DNA of 64,000 bases. It comes from Metellina segmentata. Its lineage: Eukaryota; Arthropoda; Arachnida; Araneae; Tetragnathidae. Where the stretch lies: contig OX375873.1 in NCBI GenBank assembly GCA_947359465.1, forward strand, positions 72,976,278 through 73,040,277, read 5' to 3'. Position numbers and translations under genes: made by a program. The notes beneath the pieces were generated by a model that had not been told where the DNA came from, did not search any database, and was given only the letters and a program-made list of their open reading frames with translations. This document shows, one piece after another, positions 1 to 13,062 of the stretch. Each line of letters begins with the position of its first letter. The first letter of the stretch is position 1.

Positions 1-42
1 ATAACCATTTCCTAGTTTCCATATTTTGTGCACAGTTGAAAG

Positions 43-43
<1 letters not shown>

Positions 44-82
<39 letters not shown>
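44..82. repeat. (TA)n microsatellite
   Basis: A near-perfect run of alternating T and A about 39 bp long. Simple repeat; any open frame through it is meaningless. Confidence 0.97.
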
Positions 83-84
<2 letters not shown>

Positions 85-2219
85 TGGTATATATTATATT
101 TTCATGATTTTTAAAATAATATATCCTGCCATTCACTACAAAATGAATCGAACTAAACTTGAACTAGCATTTAATTCCGTGATTCTGCCATCTACCCAAA
201 GTGCACATTATTCACCAGTGCTCTTTCCGGTACATCGCTTTTAGAACGTCGCAACATACTCAAAGAATAATATGTTGCTTGTTCAGACAAAATATAAGTT
301 CTTTAAACTATCATCCATAAACCAAAAAGTTATGATGAAAAACACGTATTCCTCATCGATAGCCCTTTTAATTATCGGCCTGTTATCAATAATTAACTTC
401 GTTTTCCATGCGTCGCTGAACCCTTAGTTAGAATTCCTTACTTTTCTAGAAAATATTTGAGTACATAATTACCACGGCAGAAAGAAATGAACGATCGCTT
501 AGGCCGAAGTGAGCACTTTCCAATAGCCTTTGGCTAAATTGATGGAGGAAATGAAAAATTCGATTCCGAGTTTTACGGTGAAGAATTTTGTCTTTGAAAT
601 TTGTCTTCGCGCAAGAATGATTGGTTCCTTGAGCGATCGGTCTTAGAAAAGAGCCAAATTAGTGTTTTTCCATAAGCCATTAAACATGGAGTCCATTACT
701 TTGGTGACTAACGTTTCTGGTGTAAGATTGTTTCTAGTAGGAGAAACAAGCAGAATCTCTATCTCAGAACAATTAAGTATATACATGAATTAATCCATGT
801 TACGATAATGGTATCTATTGTAGGGAATGCAAGCAGCGTGTATTTTGTTTGAATGATTTAATTATTGCGTGTTGGTCGGGTTTTTTAACTACGCACTCTA
901 CGGAAAGTGCCAAAGAAAAATTAATTTTATTGAAACATATGATATCAACTTATCTACTTAACGCTATAATTGATTACATAATTTTTATTTGTATCAAATA
1001 GCGTCAAAAAAGACAGAATCGCCATTGTTAGATTTTGTTATTGATGAATAAATACTTTAGTAAAAGGCAAAGAATGACAAACTGAGAACACTCTCACACC
1101 AAGCAAAACATTTTGCGATTTTTATAGTTTATTTGTGTATTTAAAATAATAATAACATAAGAAATTTGAAGACACTCAATTTTTTATCTGTTTATTATAC
1201 TTTCGGTTCGACTCTGAAACCAAATTGCTAATGGTTGTAATTATTATAATTCACTGGAAGCTATATTGTAAAGAGAAACCACTTGATTTTTTTAATGAAC
1301 AAATTACATTGATTGTATTTCATACATGCACAATTTGTTTGTCACGATAAAACATTGAAACTAACCCGGAAAAATAGAATCTTAATTAATCTAAGCATCT
1401 CTTATTAATTTATAAATACAAATGATATTGTAAGTAAAAAGACTTTCTACATTTTTATTTGGAAACTACAACTGTATTATTCCTATTACATTACTTGATT
1501 TGATTTTTGAATCAGGGCTTAGACTTGCCCACTGAAAATTCTGAAGACATGCAATATAATTCATGTTTTATGTGTAATCCAAATATAAGCTGGAATTCTT
1601 TTATCACTAATAAGATTAAAACTCTTGAAGATTTTACATTCAATATTTTTATATCCTAGAATAAGACAAATTATATTAGATAGAAAATACCCTTTAGATT
1701 TCTTAACCAATAATTAATTATTTTCCATAATGAATAGGTAAAATAATAAATTCGTTAACTCTGGTAAATATCCGGGACATAAAGACCACCTTAGAGTCTT
1801 ATTGAAAGGGTGATAGAAAATGCCAAGACTGCCATTCCTAGACATGTAAGCGGGAGCAACCTGAATCCTTCGTTGAAGGTTGTAAGGTATTTTGAACTTG
1901 AAAGATATAACACTGAATAAACCTCACCAAATTATCTGGGCCAACTTTGTGTGGTAAGAAAAGAAGTTTTGATCACTGACTTTACTAGTGAGGAATCATG
2001 TATTTAGTTTAACTATATAGCTTGGATTTAGGGAATAAATAACAAAAGACTCAATTCTAGTTATTGGTATATTCTAAATATATTTTTAAAATCTATCTAA
2101 GTAACACTATGTAAAGAATATAATGTTAAGTAATAATGAAGTACTTCGAATCTGTATGAAATTCACTTATACATATTCATTTAAAAAATAATTCATTTTT
2201 TTGTGAGTAGCAACTATTT
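83..2219. other. Unassigned AT-rich DNA
   Basis: No convincing coding frame, RNA gene or repeat end is visible here. Short open frames are at chance level for this composition. It is most likely intergenic or intronic. Confidence 0.6.
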
Positions 2220-3000
2220 TTGGTAGCAACTGAGTTCCAAAATTTGTATTATCAAAATATGATCAGAAATTGTAGTAAATATTTCGTCATAAGGTAATGT
2301 TTCTGTTCCTGTGATGTTTTTGAAAATAAACTAATTGTGAACAGTAATTTTGAATAGGTAGATGTTTAAACAACTCTATCCTTGACTTGAAACATTGTTA
2401 ACAGGACTGTATAAATGGGGATTTCAGTACTTATGTAGAGGACGTAGAATGAGAAAATATTCTAAGTGTAAGGTTTTCGGTTCGAAAATAAATTTACCAT
2501 TTGTGTTATCAAAATATGGCCAGTAATTGTAGTGAATTTGTCTTCGCAATGTTATGTTTTCTGTTCTTACGATAGTTTTAGAGATATAATAGTAGAGAAC
2601 AGTAGCTTCGTACAAATAAATGCTTAACTCTCTGAGTGGGTTCGAAAAAATAGAGACATTATAGAGAGAAGAAATAGACGTGGAGACATTGCTGATTTTT
2701 ATTGGAACGTTGTCAAGATCTGCTTATTTCATTTGAGTGACGCAATAGTTCTTATATCAAAATTTCAATGTTTCAAGATTTGTTAACATTTTAAGTTTTG
2801 GTAATGACAATCACCAGGAGTGTTATACAACCGAATCCTTGATTTGAAACATTATTGACAGTTCGGTTAAAAAAACAGGATTCCAGACTTTATGCAAAAG
2901 TTTCTGAACAAGAAATTGTTCAAAATACAAGGTTGTACGTTGGAAAGACACATTACCATCAAACACAAATTTCGATGATTTACAGAAACAGAAATTTCAA
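2220..3000. repeat. Degenerate internally repeated block
   Basis: Segments recur at diverged identity. The stretch around 2233-2345 (ttatcaaaatatg, then a TTTCTGTTC run, then gaacagtaattttg) reappears around 2498-2608. The stretch 2371-2500 (ccttgacttgaaacattgtt) reappears at 2826-2960 as ccttgatttgaaacattatt. The spacings are about 250 and 455 bp. The pattern is an old tandem or interspersed duplication, possibly a dead TE. No coding content is recognised. Confidence 0.6.
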
Positions 3001-3069
3001 GAATAAACAACCCTTTTGAGGACTAATAGATGACTGTCTTTTTTGTACAACACAGATACCTCACAACTC

Positions 3070-3510
3070 CAGAATTCTCCATCCTACAATGAGTGAAATG
3101 TCTCAGATAACGCCATCGCACCACCGACTAAAAGGAAACATGCCTCCATTCCTCATTAAAGCACTCTCTGAGAGAAAAGTCCCACTCATCCATCAGGCTT
3201 TTAACAGCGCTCTTAGGTCATAATGAGTTCCCTGTACAATGGTTTTTGATAACAAAGCATAAAAGAAGAGTCCCATTTAAGTAAAGACTGCTGTTGAAGT
3301 TTCAATTCAGAAGGGAGGATGGGGATGACCTGTAGCCTTTATCTCTTTCGGGACCCTGCGGTGGATGATCTATGGACTGCCTTTTAAATTCATCAAGGGA
3401 AGAGGAGTTCTTTAATTTTGGGAGTTTGGGGGCAAATATCGGGGCGATTTTTAAGCTTCCCTCGATGCGGTGGTACGTGTTTGGGTTCACAGATAGAGAA
3501 GCAGTCCCTT
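3070..3510. other. GC-elevated unassigned patch
   Basis: This patch is visibly richer in G+C and in sequence complexity than its flanks. A 62-codon minus-strand frame (3302-3490) resembles nothing I know. It could be a conserved non-coding element, an untranslated exon or an old TE; the sequence alone does not decide. Confidence 0.35.
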
Positions 3511-4275
3511 ACGATGATTTGTTAAGTGTAATTGTTTGAATTTTTGTTGAGTTGGTTTGACTTTATGCTGTATGAAAGCAGGAAACAGTCTTCGATTTCT
3601 AAGAAAGTGTAGAATTTTAAGTTTGCACTTTAATATTTCGAATAACTTATTTTTCGTACTTTTCGCATATTTATGAATTTAATTAGAGATGTAAGACACT
3701 TATTGAAAGTGAATTTAATTACATTCCTTTTTAGATGTTCTAATAAATTAAAATTCTAAATTCAAAATTTCATACGAATTTCTACTTTAATTTTCAATTC
3801 GTTCATATTTCATGTCACTCCTTTCATAGAAACATACTCTAGACACCTCTTATGTGTTCTTATAGTGAAACGAATAACAAATGTTTTTTTTTTCATGTGT
3901 AGCATTATTTCGTTTATGTTTAACGTTTTGAATTTGCATTCTACAATACTTTAAAGTAATCTCATTCTTTAAATACAGTTTTGAACACGCAGTGTTATTT
4001 ACATCGCATCATTGCATTGAAACTATTATTCATAGAAAAGTGTACTGATTTGGTACTTGTGCTTTCCAAAATGTGTTTTGATCAACTCTAACCATTGTAC
4101 TGAAAGGTTTTAGGTGGTAATCAACCCCAACCCATGTAATGTATGGTTTGTCATTTTTCCAAACGCAAGGAAAGGTTAGGGTGGAGCCTACAGATAAAAG
4201 TGAATTCGAAAGACATGAGCATCCATGGAATGACTAAATTCTTACTCATAATTTGTTAAACCAAGAGCCAGGACA

Positions 4276-4503
4276 TTAACCCTCCTGGTGATTCACTAGG
4301 TTAGCTACGATATCTTGATAGACAAGATATCTCGTCCTTCGAGATCTCGTAGTCTCGCGTTAAAAACTGACCAGATCTGAATCTTGTTATCACCAGAATA
4401 TCAGCAATATCCTGATGTATCTCATCATTAGCAAAGTTGGTCAGATCTTGATGGAGAAAATACCTTATCGAAACCACTTGAATAGAAAACACTCTTATAT
4501 TAA
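4276..4503. mobile_element. TTAA MITE, copy A
   Basis: The left edge is TTAA followed by CCCTCCTGGTG. The interior carries the family's core modules: gacaagatatctcgtc (a near-perfect palindrome) at about 4322-4337, gaccagatctg, and cattagcaaagttggtcaga on the opposite arm. The right edge has decayed around aaaccacttg (4471-4480), with a TTAA at 4500-4503. TTAA plus CCCT ends suggest a piggyBac-mobilised non-autonomous element; this is inference. Sister copies lie at 30219, 36689, 38396 and 57455. Confidence 0.65.
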
Positions 4504-5638
4504 GAAGCTAATTCATGGAATTCTGTTTCCTATCTAAGGGAAAATATATAACCAATTAATTATTCTATTTGAATAGTTGAGGTATTCCCTTCTAGAAGTA
4601 GCAATGCCCATGAACGGTGCTCTAAACAAACATTTTGAGGTTCCCCACAAGAACCCCAGTTTTCAATGAAGGAGCTATAAGAGAGGGGATTGTAATTACT
4701 GGTTCATGAATACCTACCCTGAAGAATTAAACGTATCTGCATACGTTCGGAGAACTTTATAAAAAAGATGCTATTCGGAATTATTTAATATTATTGTTAT
4801 AATTATTTGTGTTAAAAATTAATTTTACACAATTAATAATTAAAATTAAAAAAATATATTTACCAAAAAGTGAAATTTTGGGTGTAAATTTTAAGTTTCT
4901 TTTTGAAATTTTGAAAAATGATACAGGGCATACGATTTAAATTAGCAGCAAAATAACATGATCAGAGTAAACTTCTTAATGTTATCCAGTGTTTCTACTA
5001 AAAGTAGAAATATATTTAAAAAATAAAGGTTTTATAACTCATTGAAAAATTGTTGAAGGATTTTTGACCATTTTCAAACATTGATATTCAAATAAAAGTT
5101 CATAAGTAAGAAAAAAAATAACGGTATCAATTTGATTCTAGTGCATGCACTAGCGAACACTGTTTCGAAAGTGCATAAACAATTTATAAATATACATCAA
5201 TAACTTTTTTAGTTATCATTTCTGGAATTCAATGTTTATGCCTAAAATGTAATTCTGAGAAAAATGCGTGTAAACAAAATCCAAGAGAGTAAAGATAATG
5301 CGAAACTCTTCTAATAAATGTGTGAAATTAATTAAAAAATTATAGTGGTCAATTTTTAGCAACATAATTATTATTTGTTTTAACTTACTTAACAGATAAA
5401 ATGTAGAAATTATGGTAAAAATAGAATATTCTTATTATTAGTTCAGGTATCTTTATGCTACTTCGGGTATAATTAACGATTGCGTTCAAATTTTAAATTG
5501 ACCTAACTTTTTTTCTATTAGTCGCACATTGAAACTTTAAACTGTTTTAGAAGCACAAAAGTACAGGAAATTTGTTAGTAGAAAAAAAATTTGAACATTT
5601 TCGTCCAAATTGGCTTTTTCAATGTATGCATATACATT
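4504..5638. other. Unassigned AT-rich DNA
   Basis: Low-complexity AT-rich sequence with A-runs. No gene or recognisable repeat end is seen. Confidence 0.6.
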
Positions 5639-7889
5639 AACTAGCAGAAATACCCGGCTTTGCTCGGGTTGAATCAATAATATGTTGATTGAAAAGTCAT
5701 CATCAATTATTTTTCATAAAAGAATGTTAGCATTATTTTAGTGTGCGGGAAAAAAAATTACTACCAATCTAACTTGTCCATCGCTTCTACAATTTACTTC
5801 AGACGCAAATATGCATATATGTTGTATCCAACCATGTAATCCATTTCATATTCGTCACACTTCTGCTGAAGTTCATTTTAAGTTTTCGAGTGACTACGAA
5901 TATTCCCGGGCATTCAATTTCAGTAAAACTGGCGAATTTTCGGTGGATAGTCTTGCACATAGTTTTCCTATGAATATGTTTTAATTGTGCCATTATTTCA
6001 CCTAGTATGCGATATTTTCGAATTTCATCATCAATATGAGAAGATGGTAAGTTAAATTGGTACAGCATTCATTACTAATTTAATTTGAAACAAACGCAAT
6101 TTTTCTTGAAAATTCCTTTCAGCGGCAGGTGGAATAACGAAATTTCATTTAGATATATAAAGCAGAGTTGACGTTTGTTCTCTACACTAATCCACCTTTT
6201 GACCAATCCACACATTTGGTACACTTATATTTTAAAACCCTGCGGATATGATAGGCTACATATTAACCCGTGTTCTATATGACCAAGGAGGCTAAAAATT
6301 TACGGCATTCGTGAATAATTTAATTTGAAGCAAACTCACTTTTTTCCAGAAATTTCAATTCAGTGGCATGTGGAATAACAGAGCTTTTGTTAGAAATACA
6401 TGTCATCAAAGTAGACAAATTAAACCTTATCGATAACAATTTTTTTAATAAACAGAAGGTTGATTTTACAGCGCTTTTACAAAAAGAAAATAATTTTCAA
6501 CGAACGATTCACATGCATCTAAGTTGCGTAGGAACAGTTTCTATAAATAGATTAAACAACCTCGACTTTCTGTCTCTTAAGACATAAAATTTCAATTTTT
6601 CAAAATTACTTAGTGTGATATTATTCCAAGATCAACAAAGTCTTGTTAAAAATTCCCTTTTCTCCAACACATTTACAGTTTTAAATTGAACCCTTATGGT
6701 ACTTTTTAAGATCAGAAATTTGGTTTCTAAATGGAAAACACGTATCTATTTAGAATGATAGATGTAGTTACTTGACTTTGGCTTAAGCTTTCAATAACAC
6801 CCATGAAACACGAAAAACAAATGAAATTTAGTTTATTTTAATCGTCTTTCTTTAAAAAAAATGAGTTTTCTTAAATTTTGAAATATATTTTGAACTACAA
6901 AGTATGATTACCTGTTTTGATTTAATGTTACCCATCTTATTTTAAAGTTATTTTGAAATTTGTCATGTCATTTTAAAATAATAAATTACACACTTAAAAA
7001 ATATTTTGATTTGTAAATTTCATTTTTTAATCTACACACTATTACGTATTCAGCCCAAGATTTAAAGAAAGTTGGTGGAAATATACATATACCACCACTA
7101 AAGTAATATACTGAAACACATAAGCAAACAGAAACAAAATTCCAATCCTTAAAAAAGGTAGAATTCTAAAAAAATATATATCTGTGCTAGCGTGTCGAAT
7201 TTCGACTTCCTGAATATATTCTGAAGTAAAAGAATTCGACAAAAAACTTGATCAATATTGATAAAGACAATGATTTATAAGCAAAAATAACACATATTTA
7301 TAATACTTGGGAGTCCCCAAATATAACCGCAACCATCTCGTTTTCAACTAAAAAAAAAGTTATAAAATTAGACATTAATTCTGAGGTTGCCAGATACCGA
7401 GTAGCAAAATTACGCTTTTATGATCAATGAGTTTAACTTTTCAACTTTTCGTGCTGCATTATAAAATGTAAGTAAATACAAAATTAAATTACCTAAATAT
7501 TCTCTGTTCATCAATCAAATATTTATAAATATTATTTTCATCATGGGAAGAAGTAAAAATTCAGTTCAAACATGAACATTATAATTTAATTTATTTTAAG
7601 AAAATTGTAAGTTCATATGTATATCAATAATGATAAAGCAATCTGAGATGCGTATAGCAATCGTTTTATACTCAATGTTATTTCTATGGCGATTTCAAAT
7701 TGAGTTTGGCTTAAGCCTTAGGTCAATTTTAGGCCTCTTAGGATTCGAATTTTTCAAAATCATTTCTTAGTGCACCCCTACTGTATAAGAAGAATCACTC
7801 TGCAAATTTTCAGCTTCCTAGGACTTGTAGTTCTTGAGATACAGTGATGAGTCAGTCAGTGAGTATTTGAATTTTATGTATAGAGATTA
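5639..7889 (+). mobile_element. Repeat with CCCGGCTTTGCTCGGG terminus
   Basis: The left end reads aactagcagaaatacccgg and continues with the hairpin-forming CCCGGCTTTGCTCGGG. The right end (about 7790-7889) reads ...cagtcagtgagtatttg and stops at tatagagatta. Ends of this style are widespread in invertebrate genomes as a non-coding interspersed repeat, though I cannot name the family. A ~90-bp module occurs twice inside (about 6067-6150 and 6307-6395), sharing aataatttaatttgaagcaaac-like sequence and ggcatgtggaataac. The stretch 7045-7215 matches 21355-21610, so both loci belong to one family. The frames inside look fortuitous. Confidence 0.6.
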
Positions 7890-8217
7890 AAACTTCAGCT
7901 CGGCTTCAAATGTATTTTTTAATTTCGCATCTGTAAGAAATGCTTGAACAAGTTAAATTAAATTATTCACGACGTTTTGAACTAGAAAGAAAAAGGACAC
8001 AAATACCTATCCAGCATTAATCCATATCAAACATTGATCTTAAAGCATCTGTCCTAAACCCAATATGGATTCTAAAAACCTCCATACCTAAACGTTATGG
8101 CAATTAACTAGTCAGGTTACTAGTAGTTGTAAGGTAATCATGGAAACAAAATCTTATAAGCATTCGTTTGATCTTAACTTATATTGTGTTGCATGAGAAT
8201 GTAATACTTATTATGCG

Positions 8218-8400
8218 GTAAGTATTTAAACTATCGTCGCACTGGAGAAACAAAACGGGTTGTTGGTGACAGTCCTGGATCAAACCCAAAAGGAGAGATA
8301 CGGACAACATCACTTAATTTGGAACGATGGTTAGATGCCGAGGCCACACCTGAGCTTGAACCCTACTTTCCAAACTACTGAACTACGCTAACGTACATTT
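8218..8400 (-). mobile_element. tRNA-derived SINE (family 1), 5'-truncated
   Basis: This is the 3' two-thirds of the window's commonest SINE, read on the minus strand. On the plus strand it shows atcgtcgcactggagaaac, then aaacccaaaaggagagata, then gagcttgaaccctactttcc and ctacgctaacgt. The tRNA-like head is missing. Recognised by alignment with the more complete copies at 26417, 59390 and 63695. Confidence 0.8.
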
Positions 8401-8529
8401 ATTATATGCGCGAATCTGCTACTATTATTATTATAAACGTCATCATGTATTGATTAAGAAATATTTCCTATGAATACCCAAGCTGAGATATTTGTGTCTG
8501 TATACTTATTTGACCTCGCAAACTGATAC

Positions 8530-8600
8530 CCATGAATGTATTAGTAATTATGCACTAACGAACTGTAACCATGGTATGGATATTAAGTTGAAATTTAATA
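8530..8600. repeat. Diverged single unit related to the 185-bp repeat
   Basis: The stretch gaatgtattagtaattatg followed by gaactgtaaccatggtat aligns with gaatgtatttttaattgcg / aactataaccatgattta of the tandem array at 40957-41510. The match spans about 47 bp at roughly 75-80% identity by eye. This suggests the array unit derives from a dispersed element. Confidence 0.5.
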
Positions 8601-9446
8601 AGAAAATAATAATGGTTAAGTGCGCAAATTAAGGAGTTCTTTGTAATTTGCTTTTGGTCTACAGATAAATATCTGAATTTTTAAAGTTATTATTTGTTTG
8701 AAGCAGAAAATGTGCATAGTGTAATTTTTGAAATCACAAGATTTCAATGATTTGCTATTTTTAAACATACGCTATCATAGAAATTGCAAGGCAAATAATT
8801 TTCTCTAGCCTATTTAAAATTCAATTTACAATCTATCAATAGTAATTGAAACACATTTTAGTGTCCAATTTGGGGGAAGCCATCAACCCCCGTCTCATTA
8901 AAACCATCCTCCTTCTCAATATTAAAAGCCAGTTCCAATGAGGTGTAAATTCAACTACCTCTAGCTACGTAATTGCCAACTCATTATTGTTGGTTCAAGT
9001 TGTAGACGGTTCACAGGTTACACTCCTGTAACTTATCCTTGGTGCACTTTTCTCGTGTTCGGAAGGCAAATCGTTTACATACAGATGATAACAGTGTCAC
9101 TGAATAGTTACACAATAATTGTACTAATGTTTATACACCAGAGTCGTGGAAATTCTTTATACTTTTCGAAAACGGTTACTTGCAAAGTTTTACCCAATAT
9201 CACGCTGAAGATGACATTCAAAGGGTAGAACTACAAAACACAAAGCAAAGGAAGATTAATTTGATAATGTACCTAAAGGGATTCTAAAAAGTGACATCGA
9301 AAAATGCGTTTATCAGTAGAAGAATGAGGGTAGATAAAAGTGTATCGAATCTAAAGGGGTAGGTTTTAAAGAAGATCGTTTCGCTCTAAATAGGTCAAGT
9401 TTATTTATTTGGACACAAAGGTTCGATATTTTTTTTTCAGATCTGG

Positions 9447-10012
9447 TATGTACACGACAAAAGTATTTGGACACTGCAGAATTTTGGAGGAGAATAGATC
9501 TCAGTGTGGGGTTGTATTTCCTTGATAGGACACGGCCCATTGCTTTATTTACCTCGTACCATGTACGCTGACGTATACTTCGACGTCCTGGATCATTCAG
9601 CCTTGACTACACTATTGCAATACTGCGGCGATGATGGTTGTTTTTTTACAACAGGATCGAGCTCCATGACATAATGTAAAACGTGTGCTGGATTGGTTTC
9701 CTGAAATTGAGGTGAATTTGCTTGACATGCCTATTTGCTTGCAATCCGATCGAGAACTTCTGGAACAAACTGAAGCAACGAGTACGATATCGCCAGGGGC
9801 ACGCCGATCTTCACAACAATCCTTCTCACAGTCTTGCAAGAGGAATGGCGAGCTATTCCTCCATAGACTTACAGAGAACTTGTGTAAAGTATTACTTCAA
9901 GAGGTGCAGCTGTAATACAAGCAAAGGGAGGGTCTAGACGTTACTAAATAGAATAATAAAGCTATTTTTATGAAAACTTGCTGTGTTCAAATACTTTTGT
10001 CCATATAGTGTA
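9447..10012 (+). mobile_element. Tc1-like transposon, internally deleted
   Basis: The ends are inverted repeats. The left end carries gacaaaagtatttggacac; the reverse complement of the right end carries ggacaaaagtatttgaacac. TA dinucleotides lie at both edges, as expected for IS630-Tc1-mariner insertion. At about 566 bp it is far below the 1.3-1.6 kb of a full element, so the N-terminal part of the transposase gene is missing. Only the C-terminal catalytic part remains. The element is non-autonomous. Confidence 0.85.
9480..9937 (+). pseudogene. Tc1-like transposase C-terminal remnant
   Basis: Frame-shifted pieces of a DDE transposase can be read in order. First comes a VWGCIS-like strand (about 9510), then an LQQD-like motif with the second catalytic Asp (about 9645-9657), then RVLDWFPEIEVNLLD (9682-9726), and then NPIENFWNKLKQRVR (about 9746-9790) with the third catalytic acid in PIEN. 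The last piece is HADLHNNPSHSLARGMAS and a short C-terminal tail to a stop at about 9937. At least two frameshifts and a short deletion break it. In active elements the enzyme excises and inserts the transposon at TA; this copy cannot encode one. Confidence 0.85.
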
Positions 10013-10337
10013 TGTACCGTGCAACTACTTAACCATTGAATGCCACATCTCTTCATCGAATCGGTAGGTTAGCTGAGTTTTAATCCTTCAAATTTGGCCA
10101 AACTGTGCCAAACGCAAGTAAAACAACATTTAGTAATGGGAAAATAAGTATTTTTGCTTGGTTTTATGTAGCAGAATAAAGCCATGTTGGACAAAATTGC
10201 AGAGAACAACGTCATGTTAATGGAAATTCGTGTGCAAATATTTTCTGACAAAGTAGGCTGAGAGAGAGAGTGGAATCAAAACTGAACCACATAGATCTCG
10301 TAGGTTTCTAATGGAGTGAAAAACAAACTGAGCAGTA

Positions 10338-10495
10338 ATAAAAAAAAAAAAAAAAAGCATTTATTGACCCAGAAGACAGAATAGCATCCAGGGTGAGTCA
10401 TCGGAATCGAACCCACACCATCTACAACCCAGAGGTTGCTAGAGTAGTGAAAACCCCCACTCTGACACGGTAAAACCTATTTCACTGGTAACATT
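10338..10495 (-). mobile_element. tRNA-derived SINE (family 2)
   Basis: On the minus strand there is an A-box-like tgtcagagtgg and, about 50 bp downstream, a perfect pol III B box (ggttcgattcc). A short body follows, ending in a long T run (the A18 run at 10340-10357 on the plus strand). No cloverleaf acceptor stem forms, so it is not a tRNA gene. The same head occurs at 13063-13212. It differs from family 1 in the sequence after the B box. Confidence 0.65.
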
Positions 10496-10499
10496 CCTA

Positions 10500-12530
10500 G
10501 ACTAGTATAACATTTGATTCTTTGAGGTAGTGGAATATCCTTGCAAAAAAGAAACTTCAGTGAATAAAACTTCAGAAAGGACGGGGTATAAAAAATAGAT
10601 CCAACCAAACACTCATAACTTCAATTCAATAGTTAAAAGCATATCATGTATCAATGCATTTCTCGAGAAAAAAAAAAGTACAACGCATGTGTTCTGTCAA
10701 AACTCACTTATCTCTCTATCAAACGTTGAATTCCCGAACCCATTTCTTTACGCTTAGTTGAGCGGGAGTCTTGAAATAAGCAATAAATCATCTTGCGTTA
10801 TAGATATCGATCTTCGGAGTTCACGATTTTTTTATTCTTAAATAACAGCATAAGGATAATAGCAACAGGGGCTAATGCTGACTTGATCGATGATAGATTT
10901 CCACAATAGATCACAGCTTTCCTTTATGCTTCCAGAGACGAGTTGAATTTTGAAGCATCTTTTATGGTAATACAATTTTGAATATGGAGATGAAAGTTTC
11001 CTTTAATTATTTTACATTCTTTGCAAAGTACTTCTTTCCCTTGATGTATTACATGCGAAATGAATGCAAAAGTTTTTGATGATAAAAAGGGCACGGTCTT
11101 GACAAATTTTAAGATAATTAAATAAACTTCCTTCATGAAAAAAGTATCAAGAGTTTGTAGTGACAAAGTGTTTGGATATGTTAAAATACACTTTAGTAAA
11201 TGTCCTGGAAATTTCATTTGAGGTGGGGGCAATATTTTGTGAGTAGTATTTTTTAATGTGGAAGCTCAAAAAAGAATCTTGTTTTCAAATTGTTACTCAA
11301 TATAACGGTACAATAATACGGAAAAAGACAACATTCAAATCTTTCTAAGCATAAATATTTTTTTTATAACTTCCTATTTTTGCTCTCTGTATCATACTTC
11401 TGAATCCATTAAATAGGAATTATTTTTTCATTATTCTGTTTTCTTTCTCACTCATTGTTCCCTTCCTCAAAACGATTAATTTTTAATTATCATCTTATTT
11501 CTGCTCTTGTCGTTTTTCTACAAACGTTTGACGTAAATACCATTTATGTTCGGGATACCCGTTTGAATTGCAGTGTTTCCCTAAACGTAAACCTTTAATA
11601 CGCTTACATATAGGAAGCTAAAAGAAAAAATTATGCAAAATGTAAATATATTTTGTTAATTGTATAATAAAATGTACGAATGTATAAACGAACATAAAAA
11701 ACATGGGAGAAATTTAAGTCTGAAGAATCTTTTAGAAAACTCTATTCATGGTTGGCTACATTAGATTGAAGCCATTGCAAAAATTTCTGGTTTAATTTCT
11801 CCTTCATTTCTAGTTTCTTACGTATCTTTCTATATTATGTTCACTGTCTTCTTTGTATTTGTTTATTTTTATGTATATGATATCACTCATGGGTTCTAAT
11901 TGTGACACAACTCAAAAACCACATTTCGATATAAAACGTTTTAAAAGTTATATTACTAAAGGAAAATATTTATTATCCAGGAAAACATCTGGCCTTCGAG
12001 TGAGGCTTGTCACTTTGTTACTGGAAAGAATGCATTTAGTCGTGTAATAACTCTAAAAACCATATTTTTTAGGATAATCCTCTATTGTAGCCGCATAAGC
12101 AAACAAGAAAAATTTTCAGTTTAGCGTAAACAAATAACGGAAGAAGAAATACACTTCCTGAAGGAACCGATTTGATTTCTCTCAGATTTCTGAGTAAAAT
12201 GAAGTTTTGCTTGTGCTTAATGGCACAACCTCCGACCAGATCTGGAAAAACTATGTCAAGTAATTCCTATTTAAAATTTTTTACCAGCAATGAAATCTTT
12301 ATACCCGTTTTATCTCAGGATTGATTTTGTTTTAATTCCGCCACTATTAATGATATTGATAATTTTGCTCTGTTGTTAATTTGCGTACTTGAATGATATT
12401 AATATTCACCTGTCAGAGAAAGTCGCAGTTTTTGCGCAATCCTCTGTCAGTGTGTTATATTTTTAATTTCTTAAACTGTATCTAACCTTCTTAAAGTTTT
12501 ATTGTTTTATTTACACGCATACAAAGAGAT
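10500..12530. other. Unassigned AT-rich DNA
   Basis: A 102-codon minus-strand frame (10924-11232) and a 64-codon plus-strand frame (11853-12047) are the longest here. Neither shows recognisable domains, and both lie in sequence with no coding-like composition. I call them chance frames. Confidence 0.55.
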
Positions 12531-12990
12531 CCAAACAGCAGGGGTGCAATTAACTAGAAAACAAAACATTCAACTAACCATCATACGCTCTGAAGCTGCA
12601 TACATAGCATGGTAAGCAATATAATTTCAAGAACACTGGAAATTAAAAAAATAATTACAAAAAGTAAGTGGTAAAAAGAAAAATGGAGAAATGTTGTTGG
12701 ATCAGGGCGTCATCAGGGAGGAGCCTGATCCAGAAAACACAAAATGGTGTTTTCTACATATGAGCAGCATTAGGCTGAAAATTTGTTCTTATAATCCCCC
12801 AAACACCATTAAAAAGCAAAAAAAAACCCAACAAAACATTAAAAAAAGAGTATGAATAAAACGTAAACAAAACCGCAACAGCAGCCAGGAGATAAGCAAA
12901 ACCAAGCCTGAAAATCGCCACCAAATGCCCACCAATCTCGTCCAACTAAAACCTAACATTAAACTTCCGTCGCAACGAAATCATAAAAAA
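12531..12990 (-). other. Unassigned repeat-like segment with hydrophobic frame
   Basis: Base composition changes sharply, with a strong A/C bias on the plus strand from 12780 to 12960. A 63-codon minus-strand frame (12754-12945) is almost entirely hydrophobic (YLLAAVAVLFTFYSYSFF...). The composition suggests TE untranslated sequence rather than a membrane protein gene. I do not recognise the family. Confidence 0.35.
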
Positions 12991-13037
12991 TAAAAAGTAA
13001 AAAAATAGAATCTCTCAAGCCCCTATTTAAAAAATAA

Positions 13038-13057
13038 TTTATATATATATATATAAA
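13038..13057. repeat. Short (TA)n microsatellite
   Basis: About ten TA units directly before the family-2 SINE copy. Confidence 0.9.
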
Positions 13058-13062
13058 ATGTA

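Noticed and set aside
10380..10470. tRNA gene on the minus strand
   Set aside because: The B box is perfect, but no acceptor or anticodon stem forms and the sequence belongs to a repeated SINE head.
10924..11232. 102-codon minus-strand frame
   Set aside because: No domain, no coding-like composition, and no neighbouring exon signals; expected by chance in 64 kb.
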